Source of the DNA: Comamonadaceae bacterium
GTDB lineage: Bacteria; Pseudomonadota; Gammaproteobacteria; Burkholderiales; Burkholderiaceae_C
Reading direction: 5' to 3'
NCBI GenBank assembly: GCA_025352965.1
Contig: JANXRP010000109.1
Location: 1 to 36,945 of the forward strand
Length of the DNA stretch: 36,945 nt
Numbering within the stretch: position 1 is the stretch's first letter; every line of letters starts with the position of its first letter. The position numbers and the translations under genes are program-made. The notes below the pieces were generated by a model. The model did not search any database. It was not told the origin of the DNA and worked only from the letters and a program-made list of their open reading frames with translations. Positions 8,898-19,191 of this stretch are shown here, piece after piece.

Positions 8898-9376
8898 ACG
8901 TAGCGCACAGCCACAATCTCATAATGCTTGGTGCCACTAGGCGTAACGACTGCCACGCTATCACCTTCGTTTTTGCCAATCAACGCACGTGCGATCGGTG
9001 AAGAAAAATTGATGAGTCCCAGCTTGATGTCGGCTTCGTCTTCGCCCACGATTTGATACTTGACCTCGGCACCGCTATCTTCGTCTTCCAGCTCAACCGT
9101 CGCGCCAAACACCACGCGCCCACCTGCATCCAATTCGGCAGGGCTAATCACGGAGGCTGCACCTAGCTTGCCCTCAATGTCTTTGATGCGTCCCTCGATA
9201 AAACCTTGGCGCTCTTTGGCCGCGTCATAGTCCGCGTTCTCAGACAAGTCACCTTGAGCGCGTGCCTCAGAAATCGCGTTAATGACCGCAGGGCGCTCTT
9301 TGGTCTTAAGGTTGATGAGCTCGGCTTTGAGTTTCTCTGCGCCGTTTTTTGTAATGGGGTAGGTACTAGATGTCAT
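8894..9376 (-). CDS. greA: transcription elongation factor GreA
   Basis: GreA binds in the secondary channel of RNA polymerase and stimulates cleavage of backtracked transcripts. The 160-residue product is standard size: an N-terminal coiled coil (about 1-75) whose tip carries GDLSENADYDAAKERQGF, including the acidic residues that act in the active centre, followed by an FKBP-like C-terminal domain ending near SPIARALIGKNEGDSVAV and the GTKHYEIVAV strand. It lies 12 bp downstream of carB on the same strand, the usual carAB-greA order in proteobacteria, so it is probably in that operon. No strong Shine-Dalgarno is visible. Confidence 0.97.
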   Translation of the reverse strand: MTSSTYPITKNGAEKLKAELINLKTKERPAVINAISEARAQGDLSENADYDAAKERQGFIEGRIKDIEGKLGAASVISPAELDAGGRVVFGATVELEDEDSGAEVKYQIVGEDEADIKLGLINFSSPIARALIGKNEGDSVAVVTPSGTKHYEIVAVRYV

Positions 9377-9388
9377 AGGGGGGTGATT

Positions 9389-12300
9389 CTATTTCACCAA
9401 ACGCCCATGCATGTCCTGTACTGAAATCACGCCAAGGTTATCAAGGTACTTCATACCATCGACTGCGGCTTCAGCGGCTGCGATGGTGGTGAAGGTTGTC
9501 ACTCTCGCTAGCAAGCTGCTGACACGAATCGCGCGTGAGTCGCTAATCGCATTGCGTTTTTCTTCCACGGTATTAATGACCAAACAAATCTGATTATTTT
9601 TGATGCTATCCACGACGTGTGGACGTCCCTGCGCCACTTTGTTTACCAAAGCGCATGGCAAGCCTGCTGCGGCAATGGCCGCTTGCGTTCCACCTGTGGC
9701 GACAAGATCGAAACCCATATTCAGTAAGGCTTTGGCGACTTTGACCGCACGCGGTTTGTCGTTGTTTTTAACCGTCATAAAGACGGTTTTCACTGCGTCT
9801 GTGGCACGTGGAATACGAGTTCCTGCGCCAATTTGACTTTTGATGAACGCTTCGCCAAAGGTATCGCCCACGCCCATCACTTCGCCTGTCGATTTCATCT
9901 CTGGCCCAAGAATGGTATCTACGCCTGGGAACTTGACGAAGGGGAATACCGCTTCTTTCACACTGAAGTAGGGCGGTGTCACCTCACGGGTGATGCCTTG
10001 CTCGGTGAGCGTTCGGCCTGCCATGCAGCGTGCCGCCACCTTCGCTAGTTGAATGCCCGTTGCCTTGCTGACAAACGGCACGGTGCGGCTGGCGCGTGGG
10101 TTGACTTCCAGCACATAGATCACATCGTTGCCACCGCGGTGTTGAATAGCGAACTGCACATTCATCAAACCCACCACGTTCAAAGCGCCAGCCATTGCCA
10201 CGGTTTGACGTTTGATCTCGGCAACTGTTTCGCGTGAGAGTGAATACGGCGGCAACGAACACGCCGAGTCGCCGCTGTGTACGCCCGCTTGCTCGATGTG
10301 CTCCATCACGCCGCCAATCAGCGTCGCGCCCGATGCGTCACGGATGCAATCCACATCGCACTCAATCGCATCGTTTAAAAAGCGATCTAACAGCACGGGC
10401 GAGTCGTGGCTGACTTTCACGGCCTCGCGCATATAGCGCTCAAGGTCGCGCTGCTCGTGCACGATCTCCATTGCCCGTCCGCCCAGCACATAGCTTGGGC
10501 GAACGACTAGCGGGTAGCCCAAGCTGGATGCGGCTTCCAAGGCCTGCGGCTCGGTACGCGCCGTGGCGTTTGGTGGCTGAAGCAGCCCTAGTTTATGCAG
10601 TAATTTTTGAAAACGCTCGCGGTCTTCGGCAGCGTCAATCATGTCGGGTGTCGTGCCAATAATCGGCACACCATTGGCTTCTAAATCCAGCGCCAGTTTG
10701 AGCGGTGTTTGCCCACCGTATTGCACGATCACGCCAATAGGTTTTTCAATCGCCACGATCTCCAGCACGTCTTCTAAGGTCACGGGCTCAAAGTAGAGAC
10801 GATCACTGGTGTCGTAGTCGGTGGAAACTGTTTCGGGATTGCAGTTGACCATGATGGTCTCGTAGCCGTCTTCGCGCATGGCGAGTGCCGCATGTACACA
10901 GCAATAGTCAAACTCGATGCCTTGACCAATTCGATTAGGCCCGCCGCCCAGTACCATGATTTTCTTTTTGCTAGTAGGCGCAGCTTCGCACTCCGCTTGC
11001 ACGCCTAGTGTTTCGCTGACTTCGTACGTTGAATACAAATACGCCGTTTGCGTAGAAAACTCTGCCGCGCAGGTGTCCACGCGCTTGTAAACGGGACGAA
11101 CCTTCAGGGCATGACGATACTCGCGAACGTCTGTGGGCGTGGCTTGCAAGAGTTTTGCCATACGGCGATCAGAAAAACCTTTCATTTTGAGCGTGCGCAT
11201 TTGCGCCGCATCAATATCGCTGAGTTTAGATTTTTCAAGAGCCAATTCAATCTTCACAATTTCTTCGATTTGTACCAAGAACCAAGGGTCAATTTTGGTG
11301 AGCGCAAACACTTCGTCCACCGTGTAACCCTTGGCAAAGGCATCGCCCACATACCAAATGCGCTCGGGGCCTGGGTGTCCTAGTTCTTGCTCTAACAGCT
11401 CTAGGTCTTGTGTTTTTTCGTTCATACCGTCCACACCAACCTCTAGCGCGCGCAGTGCTTTTTGGAACGACTCTTGGAAGGTGCGCCCCATTGCCATGAC
11501 CTCGCCGACGCTCTTCATTTGCGTGGTTAGGCGCGAGTCAGCAGTCGGGAATTTTTCAAATGCAAAGCGTGGGATTTTGGTAACGACGTAGTCAATGCTC
11601 GGTTCAAACGACGCGGGAGTTTGTCCACCTGTAATGTCGTTTTTGAGCTCGTCTAATGTGTAGCCCACAGCCAGCTTGGCTGCGATCTTGGCAATGGGGA
11701 ATCCTGTGGCTTTCGATGCCAGTGCAGAAGAGCGGCTGACGCGTGGGTTCATTTCAATGACCACCATGCGCCCATCTTTCGGGTTGATAGAGAACTGCAC
11801 GTTCGAGCCACCCGTATCCACACCAATTTCGCGCAGTACAGCCAGCGATGCATTGCGCAAAATTTGATATTCTTTATCCGTTAACGTTTGCGCAGGCGCA
11901 ACCGTAATCGAGTCGCCCGTGTGCACGCCCATGGGGTCTAAGTTTTCAATCGAACACACGATGATGCAGTTGTCCGCCTTATCGCGCACCACTTCCATCT
12001 CGTACTCTTTCCAGCCCAAGAGCGACTCTTCAATCAAGAGTTCGTTGGTCGGCGAAGCTTCTAAGCCGCGCTTGCAAATCGTCTCAAACTCTTCCGCGTT
12101 ATAGGCAATGCCTCCGCCCGTGCCGCCTAGCGTAAAACTAGGGCGAATCACCGTGGGGAAGCCCAGCGTTTTTTGCACACCCCAAGCCTCGTCCATGGTG
12201 TGTGCAATGCCAGAGCGAGCTGAACCAAGGCCAATCTTCGTCATCGCATCTTTAAACTTGAGGCGATCTTCGGCCTTGTCAATCGCCTCAGGCGTTGCGC

Positions 12301-12667
12301 CAATCAGCTCCACAGGCTTGCCAGTGGCCGCGCCCATATATTTCTCTAACACGCCGTTGTGCCACAAATCTAGTGCGCAGTTGAGCGCCGTTTGTCCGCC
12401 CATCGTTGGCAAAATCGCATCAGGTTTTTCAATCGCGATAATTTTTTCGACTGTCTGCCACGTAATCGGCTCGATGTAAGTGACGTCCGCCGTGGCGGGG
12501 TCGGTCATGATGGTCGCTGGATTGCTGTTAATCAGCACCACGCGGTAACCCTCTTCTCGGAGGGCTTTGCAGGCCTGCACGCCCGAGTAGTCAAACTCGC
12601 AAGCCTGCCCAATGATGATGGGACCCGCGCCAATGATGAGGATGGTTTGAAGATCTGTTCTTTTCAT
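9389..12667 (-). CDS. carB: carbamoyl phosphate synthase large subunit
   Basis: CarB uses ammonia from CarA, bicarbonate and two ATP to make carbamoyl phosphate for arginine and pyrimidine synthesis. The 1092-residue protein has the expected tandem layout: first ATP-grasp half (about 1-400) starting [25 protein letters not shown] is the canonical opening, an oligomerisation region, a second ATP-grasp half beginning near residue 565 with [20 protein letters not shown], and a C-terminal allosteric MGS-like domain (from about 950) with [12 protein letters not shown], where ornithine and UMP act in homologues. It is 15 bp downstream of carA and 12 bp upstream of greA. No disruption seen. Confidence 0.98.
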   Translation of the reverse strand: MKRTDLQTILIIGAGPIIIGQACEFDYSGVQACKALREEGYRVVLINSNPATIMTDPATADVTYIEPITWQTVEKIIAIEKPDAILPTMGGQTALNCALDLWHNGVLEKYMGAATGKPVELIGATPEAIDKAEDRLKFKDAMTKIGLGSARSGIAHTMDEAWGVQKTLGFPTVIRPSFTLGGTGGGIAYNAEEFETICKRGLEASPTNELLIEESLLGWKEYEMEVVRDKADNCIIVCSIENLDPMGVHTGDSITVAPAQTLTDKEYQILRNASLAVLREIGVDTGGSNVQFSINPKDGRMVVIEMNPRVSRSSALASKATGFPIAKIAAKLAVGYTLDELKNDITGGQTPASFEPSIDYVVTKIPRFAFEKFPTADSRLTTQMKSVGEVMAMGRTFQESFQKALRALEVGVDGMNEKTQDLELLEQELGHPGPERIWYVGDAFAKGYTVDEVFALTKIDPWFLVQIEEIVKIELALEKSKLSDIDAAQMRTLKMKGFSDRRMAKLLQATPTDVREYRHALKVRPVYKRVDTCAAEFSTQTAYLYSTYEVSETLGVQAECEAAPTSKKKIMVLGGGPNRIGQGIEFDYCCVHAALAMREDGYETIMVNCNPETVSTDYDTSDRLYFEPVTLEDVLEIVAIEKPIGVIVQYGGQTPLKLALDLEANGVPIIGTTPDMIDAAEDRERFQKLLHKLGLLQPPNATARTEPQALEAASSLGYPLVVRPSYVLGGRAMEIVHEQRDLERYMREAVKVSHDSPVLLDRFLNDAIECDVDCIRDASGATLIGGVMEHIEQAGVHSGDSACSLPPYSLSRETVAEIKRQTVAMAGALNVVGLMNVQFAIQHRGGNDVIYVLEVNPRASRTVPFVSKATGIQLAKVAARCMAGRTLTEQGITREVTPPYFSVKEAVFPFVKFPGVDTILGPEMKSTGEVMGVGDTFGEAFIKSQIGAGTRIPRATDAVKTVFMTVKNNDKPRAVKVAKALLNMGFDLVATGGTQAAIAAAGLPCALVNKVAQGRPHVVDSIKNNQICLVINTVEEKRNAISDSRAIRVSSLLARVTTFTTIAAAEAAVDGMKYLDNLGVISVQDMHGRLVK

Positions 12668-12682
12668 TTCGTTGCTCTTCTT

Positions 12683-13903
12683 TTAGTTTTTGCTTGCCAT
12701 CATGGCAATGAATTTGTCAAATAGCGTGCCGATGTCTTGCGGTCCTGGGCTGGCCTCGGGGTGACCTTGAAAGCTAAACGCAGGGCAGTCTGTGCGCTCA
12801 ATGCCTTGTAGCGTGCCATCAAAGAGGCTAATGTGTGTGGGTTTTAGATTCGCAGGCAATGTTTTTTCGTCCACCGCAAAGCCGTGGTTTTGGCTGGTGA
12901 TAGCGACGTGTCCTGTTGCCAAGTCCTTCACAGGATGGTTTGCGCCGTGGTGACCGAATTTCATTTTGAAGGTTTTTGCGCCGCTTGCAAGCGCCATAAT
13001 TTGGTGGCCAAGGCAAATGCCGAACAGCGGTAAGCCGCTCTGCATAAGGGCTGCTGCGGCATTGACTGCGTATTCGCATGGCTCTGGGTCACCAGGGCCG
13101 TTAGAGAGGAAAACCCCGTTTGGTTTTAAAGCGAGCACATCGGCGACTGATGTTTGCGCAGGCACGACAGTCACACGGCAGCCTCGGCTAGCCAGCATTC
13201 GCAGGATGTTGTGCTTCACGCCAAAGTCGTAGGCGACAACATGAAATTGAGGTGCTGCTTGTGTGCCAAAGTTTGGTTTGTTGTTTGCGCCAAATAACGC
13301 CCATTCCGTTTGCGCCCACTCAAATGTGGTTTTGGTGCTGACGACCTTGGCCAAATCGAGCCCTGACATACTGGGCGCTGCCTTTGCCAATGCGATGGCT
13401 TGCTCAATATGAGCTTGCGTGACAACCGTGCCAGCAGTTAAGCCCATGATGCAGCCGTTTTGCGCGCCGTGCGTCCTTAGGTGGCGCGTGAGTTGGCGCG
13501 TATCGATATTACTGATTGCTACGGTTTTGGCTTCAATCAAATAATCATTCAGGCTTTGCGTGCTTCTGAAGTTGGATGCGATGAGAGGCAAATCTTTGAT
13601 GATGAGACCTGCGGCATAGACCTTGTTGGACTCGACGTCTTGTGTATTGATGCCGTAGCTGCCGATGTGTGGATAGGTTAGGGTGACGATTTGCTGACAA
13701 TAGCTGGGATCGGTCAAGATTTCTTGGTAACCCGTCATCGAGGTGTTAAAGACGATTTCGCCAACGGTGTGAGCTGCACATCCGATAGACTGACCGACAA
13801 AAACAGTCCCGTCGGCAAGAGCAAGAATAGCGGGAGGAAACTTGGAGGCGAGTAAATCGGCGAGCGAGGCCGAGAGGGCAGTTTCAGGGGAAATAGAGGG
13901 CAT
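12683..13903 (-). CDS. carA: carbamoyl phosphate synthase small subunit (glutaminase)
   Basis: CarA hydrolyses glutamine and passes ammonia to CarB. The N-terminal half has [20 protein letters not shown] and the conserved [16 protein letters not shown]; the C-terminal class I glutamine amidotransferase domain has SNGPGDPEP, the nucleophile-containing [13 protein letters not shown], and the catalytic His/Glu in [12 protein letters not shown] chose the ATG giving MPSISPETA (406 residues) because it has a GGAG ribosome site seven bases upstream, whereas the longer reading begins with an unlikely [10 protein letters not shown] extension. The 181 bp between orn and carA presumably hold the operon's promoter; I could not identify a convincing one. 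Confidence 0.97.
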   Translation of the reverse strand: MPSISPETALSASLADLLASKFPPAILALADGTVFVGQSIGCAAHTVGEIVFNTSMTGYQEILTDPSYCQQIVTLTYPHIGSYGINTQDVESNKVYAAGLIIKDLPLIASNFRSTQSLNDYLIEAKTVAISNIDTRQLTRHLRTHGAQNGCIMGLTAGTVVTQAHIEQAIALAKAAPSMSGLDLAKVVSTKTTFEWAQTEWALFGANNKPNFGTQAAPQFHVVAYDFGVKHNILRMLASRGCRVTVVPAQTSVADVLALKPNGVFLSNGPGDPEPCEYAVNAAAALMQSGLPLFGICLGHQIMALASGAKTFKMKFGHHGANHPVKDLATGHVAITSQNHGFAVDEKTLPANLKPTHISLFDGTLQGIERTDCPAFSFQGHPEASPGPQDIGTLFDKFIAMMASKN

Positions 13904-14084
13904 CAGTGAACTCCAAAAAAGAGTGCGGCTGGCCTTGTGGGAAACGCCCAAAAACGCTGGTTTTTTGGGAAATCTGCTGATCGTGGATTTTTAGTTGATC
14001 CGCACTTGGCTAGCGGTTAACAGCTAAAAGGAGAGTGTAGCGCCAAGTGATTTTTAAGTGTATACAAAAAATTTTGGCATTAAA

Positions 14085-14639
14085 TCAAAGCTTTAAAAAA
14101 TGCTCACGATAGTGCACAAGCTCCTCAATCGACTCATGCACATCCGCTAGCGCCGTGTGCTTTTGCGCCTTCTTAAACGCATCTTTGACAGCGGGAGCCC
14201 AACGTGCCGCAAGCTCTTTGAGCGTACTCACATCAATGTTGCGATAGTGAAAATATGCGTCTAACTTGGGCATGTATTTCACTAAAAATTTACGGTCTTG
14301 GCTAATGGTATTGCCGCAGCAGGGCGATTTGCTTTTGCCGACGTATTTGCCAATGAATTTAAGGAGAGCTGTTTGCGCTTCTTCTTCTGTTGTTGTGGAT
14401 GCTTTTACTTTATCAATGAGGCCACTTTTTTTATGCGTACCTTGATTCCACTTATCCATCTTGCCAAGCAGTTCGTCGGATTGGTGGATCACGAACACGG
14501 GTCCTTCGATACGCACTGCCAAATCTGGGCTGGTAACGATGACGGCGATCTCTAAGAGACGCTCTTTATCGGCATCAAGTCCCGTCATTTCGCAGTCAAG
14601 CCATACTAAATTTTGGTCGGATTTTTTGAGTTCAGTCAT
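14085..14639 (-). CDS. orn: oligoribonuclease
   Basis: Orn is the DEDDh 3'-to-5' exoribonuclease that clears di- and short oligonucleotides, including pGpG from cyclic-di-GMP turnover. The 184-residue product starts [20 protein letters not shown]; Asp15 and Glu17 of LDCEMTGLD are the first metal ligands, [10 protein letters not shown] and the [15 protein letters not shown] segment (active-site His and Asp) complete the site. A longer reading with 26 more codons overlaps livF and lacks family support. It begins 7 bp after the livF stop and so may be read through from the transporter operon, unusual for a housekeeping RNase. Confidence 0.97.
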   Translation of the reverse strand: MTELKKSDQNLVWLDCEMTGLDADKERLLEIAVIVTSPDLAVRIEGPVFVIHQSDELLGKMDKWNQGTHKKSGLIDKVKASTTTEEEAQTALLKFIGKYVGKSKSPCCGNTISQDRKFLVKYMPKLDAYFHYRNIDVSTLKELAARWAPAVKDAFKKAQKHTALADVHESIEELVHYREHFLKL

Positions 14640-14646
14640 CCGTCTA

Positions 14647-15384
14647 TTAGACCCCAAGATGTTGAGCCAGCAGTTCTGGCTGCCCAAGCAGGCTAGCCGT
14701 AGCCCCATCAAACACAACCTGTCCTTTGACGAGGATGACGTTCCTATCGGTAATTTGCGTCACGTGTTTCCAATTTTTATCAACAATCACACTGCTGATG
14801 CCTGTCTCGCGTATGATGCCGCAGATGCGCCAAATTTCCTTGGCAATCAGCGGCGCCAGTCCTTCGGTGGCCTCATCCAAAATCAGCACGTCGGGGTTGG
14901 TCATGAGTGCACGACCAATCGTGAGCATTTGCTGCTCGCCGCCAGATAACTGTTGCCCGCCGTGGGTGAGACGTTCCTTCAAACGCGGGAATGTGTCAAG
15001 CACTTTGTCGAAATTCCAATCTTGCCCTGCCTTTGCGCGCGCTTTAGCGGCTTCTGATTTACCCGCGCGAGCTGCCATCACAAGGTTCTCTGTCACGCTC
15101 AAATTACCAAAGATGCCACGTCCTTCGGGCACATAAGCAATGCCCAGTTGTGCGATTTTGTAGGGTGCGGCATTGACCATGTCTTTGCCAATGACCTCTA
15201 CTTTGCCCGTCACGCGTCCTGCTGGCGCTTTGATGAGTCCCATGATGGACTTAAGCAGCGTGCTCTTGCCCATGCCATTTCTGCCCATCAGGCCAATCGT
15301 TTCGCCGCGTGCCACGTGGAAGTTCACGCCTTGCAAAATGTGACTTGCACCGTAGTACGTGTTTAGGTTTTGAACATTAATCAT
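14647..15384 (-). CDS. livF: Liv-type ABC transporter ATP-binding protein LivF (transporter 1)
   Basis: One of two ATPases of a branched-chain-amino-acid-type (HAAT) importer. The 245-residue product has Walker [11 protein letters not shown] (about 37-46), the signature [15 protein letters not shown], Walker [14 protein letters not shown] and a downstream switch region. The ATG giving [12 protein letters not shown] was chosen; it overlaps the livG stop by 8 bp, typical of this operon type, while longer in-frame readings run into livG. LivF and LivG form the nucleotide-binding pair. The true ligand need not be an amino acid: Liv-type systems also import aromatic acids in related bacteria, and this one lies beside aromatic catabolic genes. 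Confidence 0.9.
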   Translation of the reverse strand: MINVQNLNTYYGASHILQGVNFHVARGETIGLMGRNGMGKSTLLKSIMGLIKAPAGRVTGKVEVIGKDMVNAAPYKIAQLGIAYVPEGRGIFGNLSVTENLVMAARAGKSEAAKARAKAGQDWNFDKVLDTFPRLKERLTHGGQQLSGGEQQMLTIGRALMTNPDVLILDEATEGLAPLIAKEIWRICGIIRETGISSVIVDKNWKHVTQITDRNVILVKGQVVFDGATASLLGQPELLAQHLGV

Positions 15385-16090
15385 GCTCTTCTCCGAGGTA
15401 GGCCGCTTGAACGCTTGCGTCCGCGCGAATCGCCGCTGGTGTGCCTGTTGCGATAACGCGCCCATCCACCATCACAGTTAGCACATCCGCAAGGGCGAAG
15501 ATTGCATCCATGTCGTGTTCAACCAAAAGAATCGCGTGACTGGCTTTAAGACCTTGCAAGAGCTCAATCATGCGTTGGGCCTCTTGTGTACCCATGCCCG
15601 CCAGTGGCTCGTCCAGCAATAGGACTCGCGGGTTTCCTGCTAAGCACATGGCGATCTCTAGCTGACGCTGCTCGCCGTGGCTCATGTTTGATGCGACGGT
15701 GTGCGTGTGCTGCACAAGCTTTGCAAGCTCAATGGCTTGCTTGGTTTGCGCCAAGTTGAAGTGCGATGCCAAAAGAACATTTTCAAAAACCGAGAGGGGT
15801 AAAAACACATTCGTCTTTTGGAAGCTGCGTCCAAGTCCCCCTCGAGAGATGCGCTCCATCGACCAGCCCGTGATGTCCACGTTGTCTAGGTGGATATTGC
15901 CAGACGTGAGTGGCAGATCGCCCGACAGTAAATGGGTGAGTGTGGATTTGCCTGCGCCGTTGGGGCCAATCACAGCGTGGATTTGCCCGCGTACCAGATC
16001 AATCGAAACATCGTTCACCGCCGCCAAGCCGCCAAAGCGTTTGGTCATATTTTTGGCTCGTAGCAAGACGTGCTGGGGCATATTAGCCAT
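15377..16090 (-). CDS. livG: Liv-type ABC transporter ATP-binding protein LivG (transporter 1)
   Basis: Second ATPase of transporter 1, 237 residues. Walker A is GPNGAGKSTL (about 40-49), the region FQKTNVFLPLSVFENVLLA is the LivG Q-loop segment, the signature is MSHGEQRQLEIAMCL rather than LSGGQ, and Walker B is VLLLDEPLAGMG. The LivG hallmark end (AAYLGEEHD) is present. It overlaps livM upstream and livF downstream by 8 bp each, so translation is coupled. Confidence 0.9.
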   Translation of the reverse strand: MANMPQHVLLRAKNMTKRFGGLAAVNDVSIDLVRGQIHAVIGPNGAGKSTLTHLLSGDLPLTSGNIHLDNVDITGWSMERISRGGLGRSFQKTNVFLPLSVFENVLLASHFNLAQTKQAIELAKLVQHTHTVASNMSHGEQRQLEIAMCLAGNPRVLLLDEPLAGMGTQEAQRMIELLQGLKASHAILLVEHDMDAIFALADVLTVMVDGRVIATGTPAAIRADASVQAAYLGEEHD

Positions 16091-17075
16091 GCTTTTTCTC
16101 CCACAGTCCCATCAAACCACGTGGCGCAAAGATGACGATGAGGACGATAAAAGTACCCATCCATAGTTGCCAATGTTTGCCCAAACTATTAGGTAAATCT
16201 TTGAAGAGCGAGAGCAAGATCTCAAAACTAAACGCGCCCACAATCGCGCCCGCAAAGTTACCCATACCACCTAAAACCAACATCATGATGGCGTGGGCAC
16301 TCATGTGAAAGCCCATCAGCTCGGGGTTGACAAAGCCGCTTTGCGCGCCGTACAAATACCCTGCCAAACCCGCTAATCCGCCTGCAATCGTGAACGCAGT
16401 CAATTTGTATTTGAATGTGCCGTAGCCCATAGCACGCATACGGTGCTCATTGAGACGAATGCCCGCTAAGGCACGCCCCGTGGGGCTCCAAAGCAGTTTT
16501 CGTAGGATGACGTAGACAAATAGCATCATCACCAGCGTGAAATAGTAAAAATGATTCTTGTTGTCTAAATCAAATGTCTGAACGCCAAAAATAGCGGTGC
16601 TGGGCTTGAAGTTGATGTACAGCCCGTCCGAGCCACCTAGCACTTTGTTGTCAAAAAATAAGAAGTACACCATTTGTGCAAACGCCATCGTCACCATGAT
16701 GAAGTAGATGCCGTGCGTGCGCACCACAAAAAATCCAATGATGAGTGCCGCTAAGCTAGAGGCGAGCACCGCAAGTGGAAGCGTCCACCAAAGACTGACC
16801 GCCGCGCCTTCGGGCGTGAGGAAGGCGAGGGCATAACCCGCGAGGCCAAAGTAGGCTGCGTGGCCTAGCGAGACCAGTCCCGTCACGCCTTGCAGCAAAT
16901 CGAGGCTCATGGCAAAGATGGCGAGGATCATCATCCGCGTGACCATTTCTTTGTAAAAATCAGACCCCAAAGAATCGGAGATAAAGGGGAAGGCGACAAG
17001 GCAGAGCAAAGCCACGACCAGTGTGGCTTGCAGCCCTTTAGGTAAGATTTCTAAATTGGCTTTTAATGTGCTCAT
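16083..17075 (-). CDS. livM: Liv-type ABC transporter permease LivM (transporter 1)
   Basis: A 330-residue inner-membrane protein with about eight to ten hydrophobic segments. It shows the LivM hallmarks MSLDLLQGVTGLVSLGHAAYFGLAGYA, a conserved RLNEHRMRAMGY cytoplasmic loop that couples to the ATPase, and GGMGNFAGAIVGAF near the C-terminus. It pairs with LivH to form the translocation path. It starts 7 bp after the livH stop and overlaps livG by 8 bp. Confidence 0.9.
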   Translation of the reverse strand: MSTLKANLEILPKGLQATLVVALLCLVAFPFISDSLGSDFYKEMVTRMMILAIFAMSLDLLQGVTGLVSLGHAAYFGLAGYALAFLTPEGAAVSLWWTLPLAVLASSLAALIIGFFVVRTHGIYFIMVTMAFAQMVYFLFFDNKVLGGSDGLYINFKPSTAIFGVQTFDLDNKNHFYYFTLVMMLFVYVILRKLLWSPTGRALAGIRLNEHRMRAMGYGTFKYKLTAFTIAGGLAGLAGYLYGAQSGFVNPELMGFHMSAHAIMMLVLGGMGNFAGAIVGAFSFEILLSLFKDLPNSLGKHWQLWMGTFIVLIVIFAPRGLMGLWEKKHG

Positions 17076-17082
17076 ACGGCAT

Positions 17083-17946
17083 TCATGCTTTGAATAATCC
17101 CTCAGGCTTCCACAGCAAAACGGCAGCCATCAAGATATACACCAGCATCCCCGAAATGGACGGTAGCAGTACCTTACCAAAGGTGTCCACAAAACCCACC
17201 AAGAGCGCAGCAATCAGCGCGCCGCGTACCGAGCCAATGCCACCAATCACCACCACCACAAAGCACATGATGAGCACACTCGATCCCATGCCTGGATAGA
17301 CGCTGCTAACGGGCGCGGCAATCATGCCTGCGACTGATGCCAGAGCGACGCCTAGCGCAAACACCACGGCGTGAATCAGTTTGATGTTGATGCCGAGCGC
17401 TTCGGCCATTGGGCTATTGAATGCACCAGCGCGAATCTTCATGCCTAGTTTGGTTTTGCTAATCAGCCAATACAGCCCCAAAGCCAATGCCACACAAACG
17501 CCTGACATCGCCAAGCGATAGACAGGATACGAGAGGGTGTCGGTCAGCGGAATTGAACTTGATAGCAGTTCGGGAATCGCCACGCCGTGCACATCGTCAC
17601 CCCATAGCATGGAGCGTAGCTCTTCAAAAATGTAAATCAACCCAAAGGTTAAAAGCACCTGATCGAGATGATCGCGCTCGTAGAAGTGACGAAACAAGAG
17701 CCACTCCAGCGCCAAACCAAACACCACCGAGAGCAGCGTGCCAACTAGGATGGCTAAGGTGAGGCTACCCAAAAGCCCGCTTAGTGCATACGCAAGGTAA
17801 GCCCCCAGCATATAAAAGCTGCCATGTGCCAAATTGACCACGCCCATGATGCCAAAAATCAGCGTCAAACCCGCTGCCAGCATGAAGAGGAGTAAGCCGT
17901 ATTGAACGCTATTGAGTAGCTGAATAAAAAAAGTTGCTAAGTCCAC
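17083..17946 (-). CDS. livH: Liv-type ABC transporter permease LivH (transporter 1)
   Basis: A 287-residue inner-membrane permease with about eight hydrophobic segments and the LivH signature GLTLIFGIMGVVNLAHGSFYMLGAYLA near the N-terminus, split here as two motifs: GLTLIFGIMGVVNLAHG and SFYMLGAYLA; the loop RAGAFNSPMAEALGIN and the segment VIGGIGSVRGALIAALLVG are also typical. The start is GTG (Val-Asp-Leu-Ala-Thr); no in-frame ATG upstream gives a sensible N-terminus. It follows the nearer binding protein gene by 12 bp. Confidence 0.88.
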   Translation of the reverse strand: MDLATFFIQLLNSVQYGLLLFMLAAGLTLIFGIMGVVNLAHGSFYMLGAYLAYALSGLLGSLTLAILVGTLLSVVFGLALEWLLFRHFYERDHLDQVLLTFGLIYIFEELRSMLWGDDVHGVAIPELLSSSIPLTDTLSYPVYRLAMSGVCVALALGLYWLISKTKLGMKIRAGAFNSPMAEALGINIKLIHAVVFALGVALASVAGMIAAPVSSVYPGMGSSVLIMCFVVVVIGGIGSVRGALIAALLVGFVDTFGKVLLPSISGMLVYILMAAVLLWKPEGLFKA

Positions 17947-17958
17947 TGGAGCACATTT

Positions 17959-19158
17959 TTATACTGCGGCCATCTTGCAGCCCGTGCCAGGATCAGCAAG
18001 CCCTTTAATAGCAAGACTTAGCACTTTGTTTTCACCGTTTTTAACAACGCGCAGGTAGATGTCTTGTACGACGTTGTGCGAAGGGCTCATCTTCCATTTT
18101 CCGCGTGGGCTATCAATGACGGCGACTTCCATTGCTTTGTAGAGCATCGCTTTTTTGCTGAAATCACCGCCCACAGCGGCTGCGCCTTTTGCCAGCAAAT
18201 ATGCCGTGTCATAGCCTTGCACCGCGTACACATCGGGTTGCATTTTGAACTGTAAGGCATAGGCAAGGCGGAAAGCTTTATTCTTAGGTGTATCCAGCGA
18301 ATCGCTGTAATGCATCGTGGTCACAACGCCCTCAGCGGCTGCACCTGCTGCTTCTAGCGTGCCTTCGGTCAACGTGCCTGCGCCGTAGAGTGGAATCTTA
18401 TTTTTGAGTCCCGATGCGGCGTAGTCTTTCATAAACTTAGCAGCACCTGCACCTGCAAAAAAGCAAGCGACGGCGTCGGGTTTGAGGGCAGCAATTTCGG
18501 TCAGCAGCGCTTGAAACTCAACGCTAGGGAAAGGTGCCCACAGCTCCTTGGTAATCACGCCGCCTTTTGGTACAAAGCCCTCGCGAAAGCCCTCTAACAT
18601 CTCTTCGCCAGCGGTGTATTTCCAAGAAATCCAAACGACTTTCTTTAAGCCCTTAGCTAGCAAGGCCGAGCCCAGTGCGTAGGTTTGCTGGTAGCTGGTG
18701 TAGGAGGTGCGAAATACATTGGGCGCGCATAACGAGCGCGTCGCTGCATGCAAGGCGGCTGTCGGGATGATCGAGAGCGTACCGCTTTCGCGCACTACTT
18801 TTTGAATGCCCAATTGCACACCTGAATGCACTGAGCCTACAAGCACATCGACCTTGTCGCGCTGCACAAGCTTGCCCGCATTTTCAATGGCTTTGGACGG
18901 ATCGGACTCGTCATCCACTTTAAAGAACTCAACTTCGCGCCCGCCAATTTTTCCGCCAAGTTCTTTCAAACCAAGGTAGAAGCCGTTTTCAATCGCTACG
19001 CCTAATTGCGCAAACGTGCCTGTATAGGGCAACATAAACCCTACGCGAAGCTTTGTTGTTGGGGTTTGCGCCTTCGCACTGAGAGGTGCAAAGCTGCTTG
19101 TCGCTGCTCCTACTAATGCAAAACTAGATGATAAAAGTTGACGGCGAGTGGTATTCAT
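17959..19158 (-). CDS. Liv-type ABC transporter substrate-binding protein (transporter 1, copy A)
   Basis: A 399-residue periplasmic binding protein (Peripla_BP_6 type). The N-terminus MNTTRRQLLSSSFALVGAA has a twin Arg followed by a hydrophobic stretch and AKAQ, so export by Tat or Sec is plausible. The mature part opens with KLRVGFMLPYTGTFAQLGVA, the family's first-strand motif, and includes VDVLVGSVHSGVQLGI and DVYAVQGYDTAYLL. It is a clear paralogue of the gene immediately upstream; both end in a conserved GTGCK segment, which may form a structural disulphide. It sits between its paralogue and livH, so both binding proteins probably feed one permease. The ligand is unknown; aromatic acids or dicarboxylates are guesses from context. 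Confidence 0.88.
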   Translation of the reverse strand: MNTTRRQLLSSSFALVGAATSSFAPLSAKAQTPTTKLRVGFMLPYTGTFAQLGVAIENGFYLGLKELGGKIGGREVEFFKVDDESDPSKAIENAGKLVQRDKVDVLVGSVHSGVQLGIQKVVRESGTLSIIPTAALHAATRSLCAPNVFRTSYTSYQQTYALGSALLAKGLKKVVWISWKYTAGEEMLEGFREGFVPKGGVITKELWAPFPSVEFQALLTEIAALKPDAVACFFAGAGAAKFMKDYAASGLKNKIPLYGAGTLTEGTLEAAGAAAEGVVTTMHYSDSLDTPKNKAFRLAYALQFKMQPDVYAVQGYDTAYLLAKGAAAVGGDFSKKAMLYKAMEVAVIDSPRGKWKMSPSHNVVQDIYLRVVKNGENKVLSLAIKGLADPGTGCKMAAV

Positions 19159-19191
19159 AAAATCCGAGAAGTCATTGTGAGTAAGGCTAAA

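Noticed and set aside
12683-13903. CarA glutaminase motif FGICLGHQ as a defective variant
   Set aside because: The nucleophilic Cys and the later GHPEASPGP are intact; only the residue before GIC differs from the commonest form.
13904-13951. Longer CarA beginning [10 protein letters not shown]
   Set aside because: The downstream ATG has a GGAG ribosome site and the usual family length.
14059-14066. TGTATACA upstream of carA as an operator of the GntR regulator
   Set aside because: No functional link to pyrimidine or arginine synthesis; an 8-bp palindrome is expected by chance in this much sequence.
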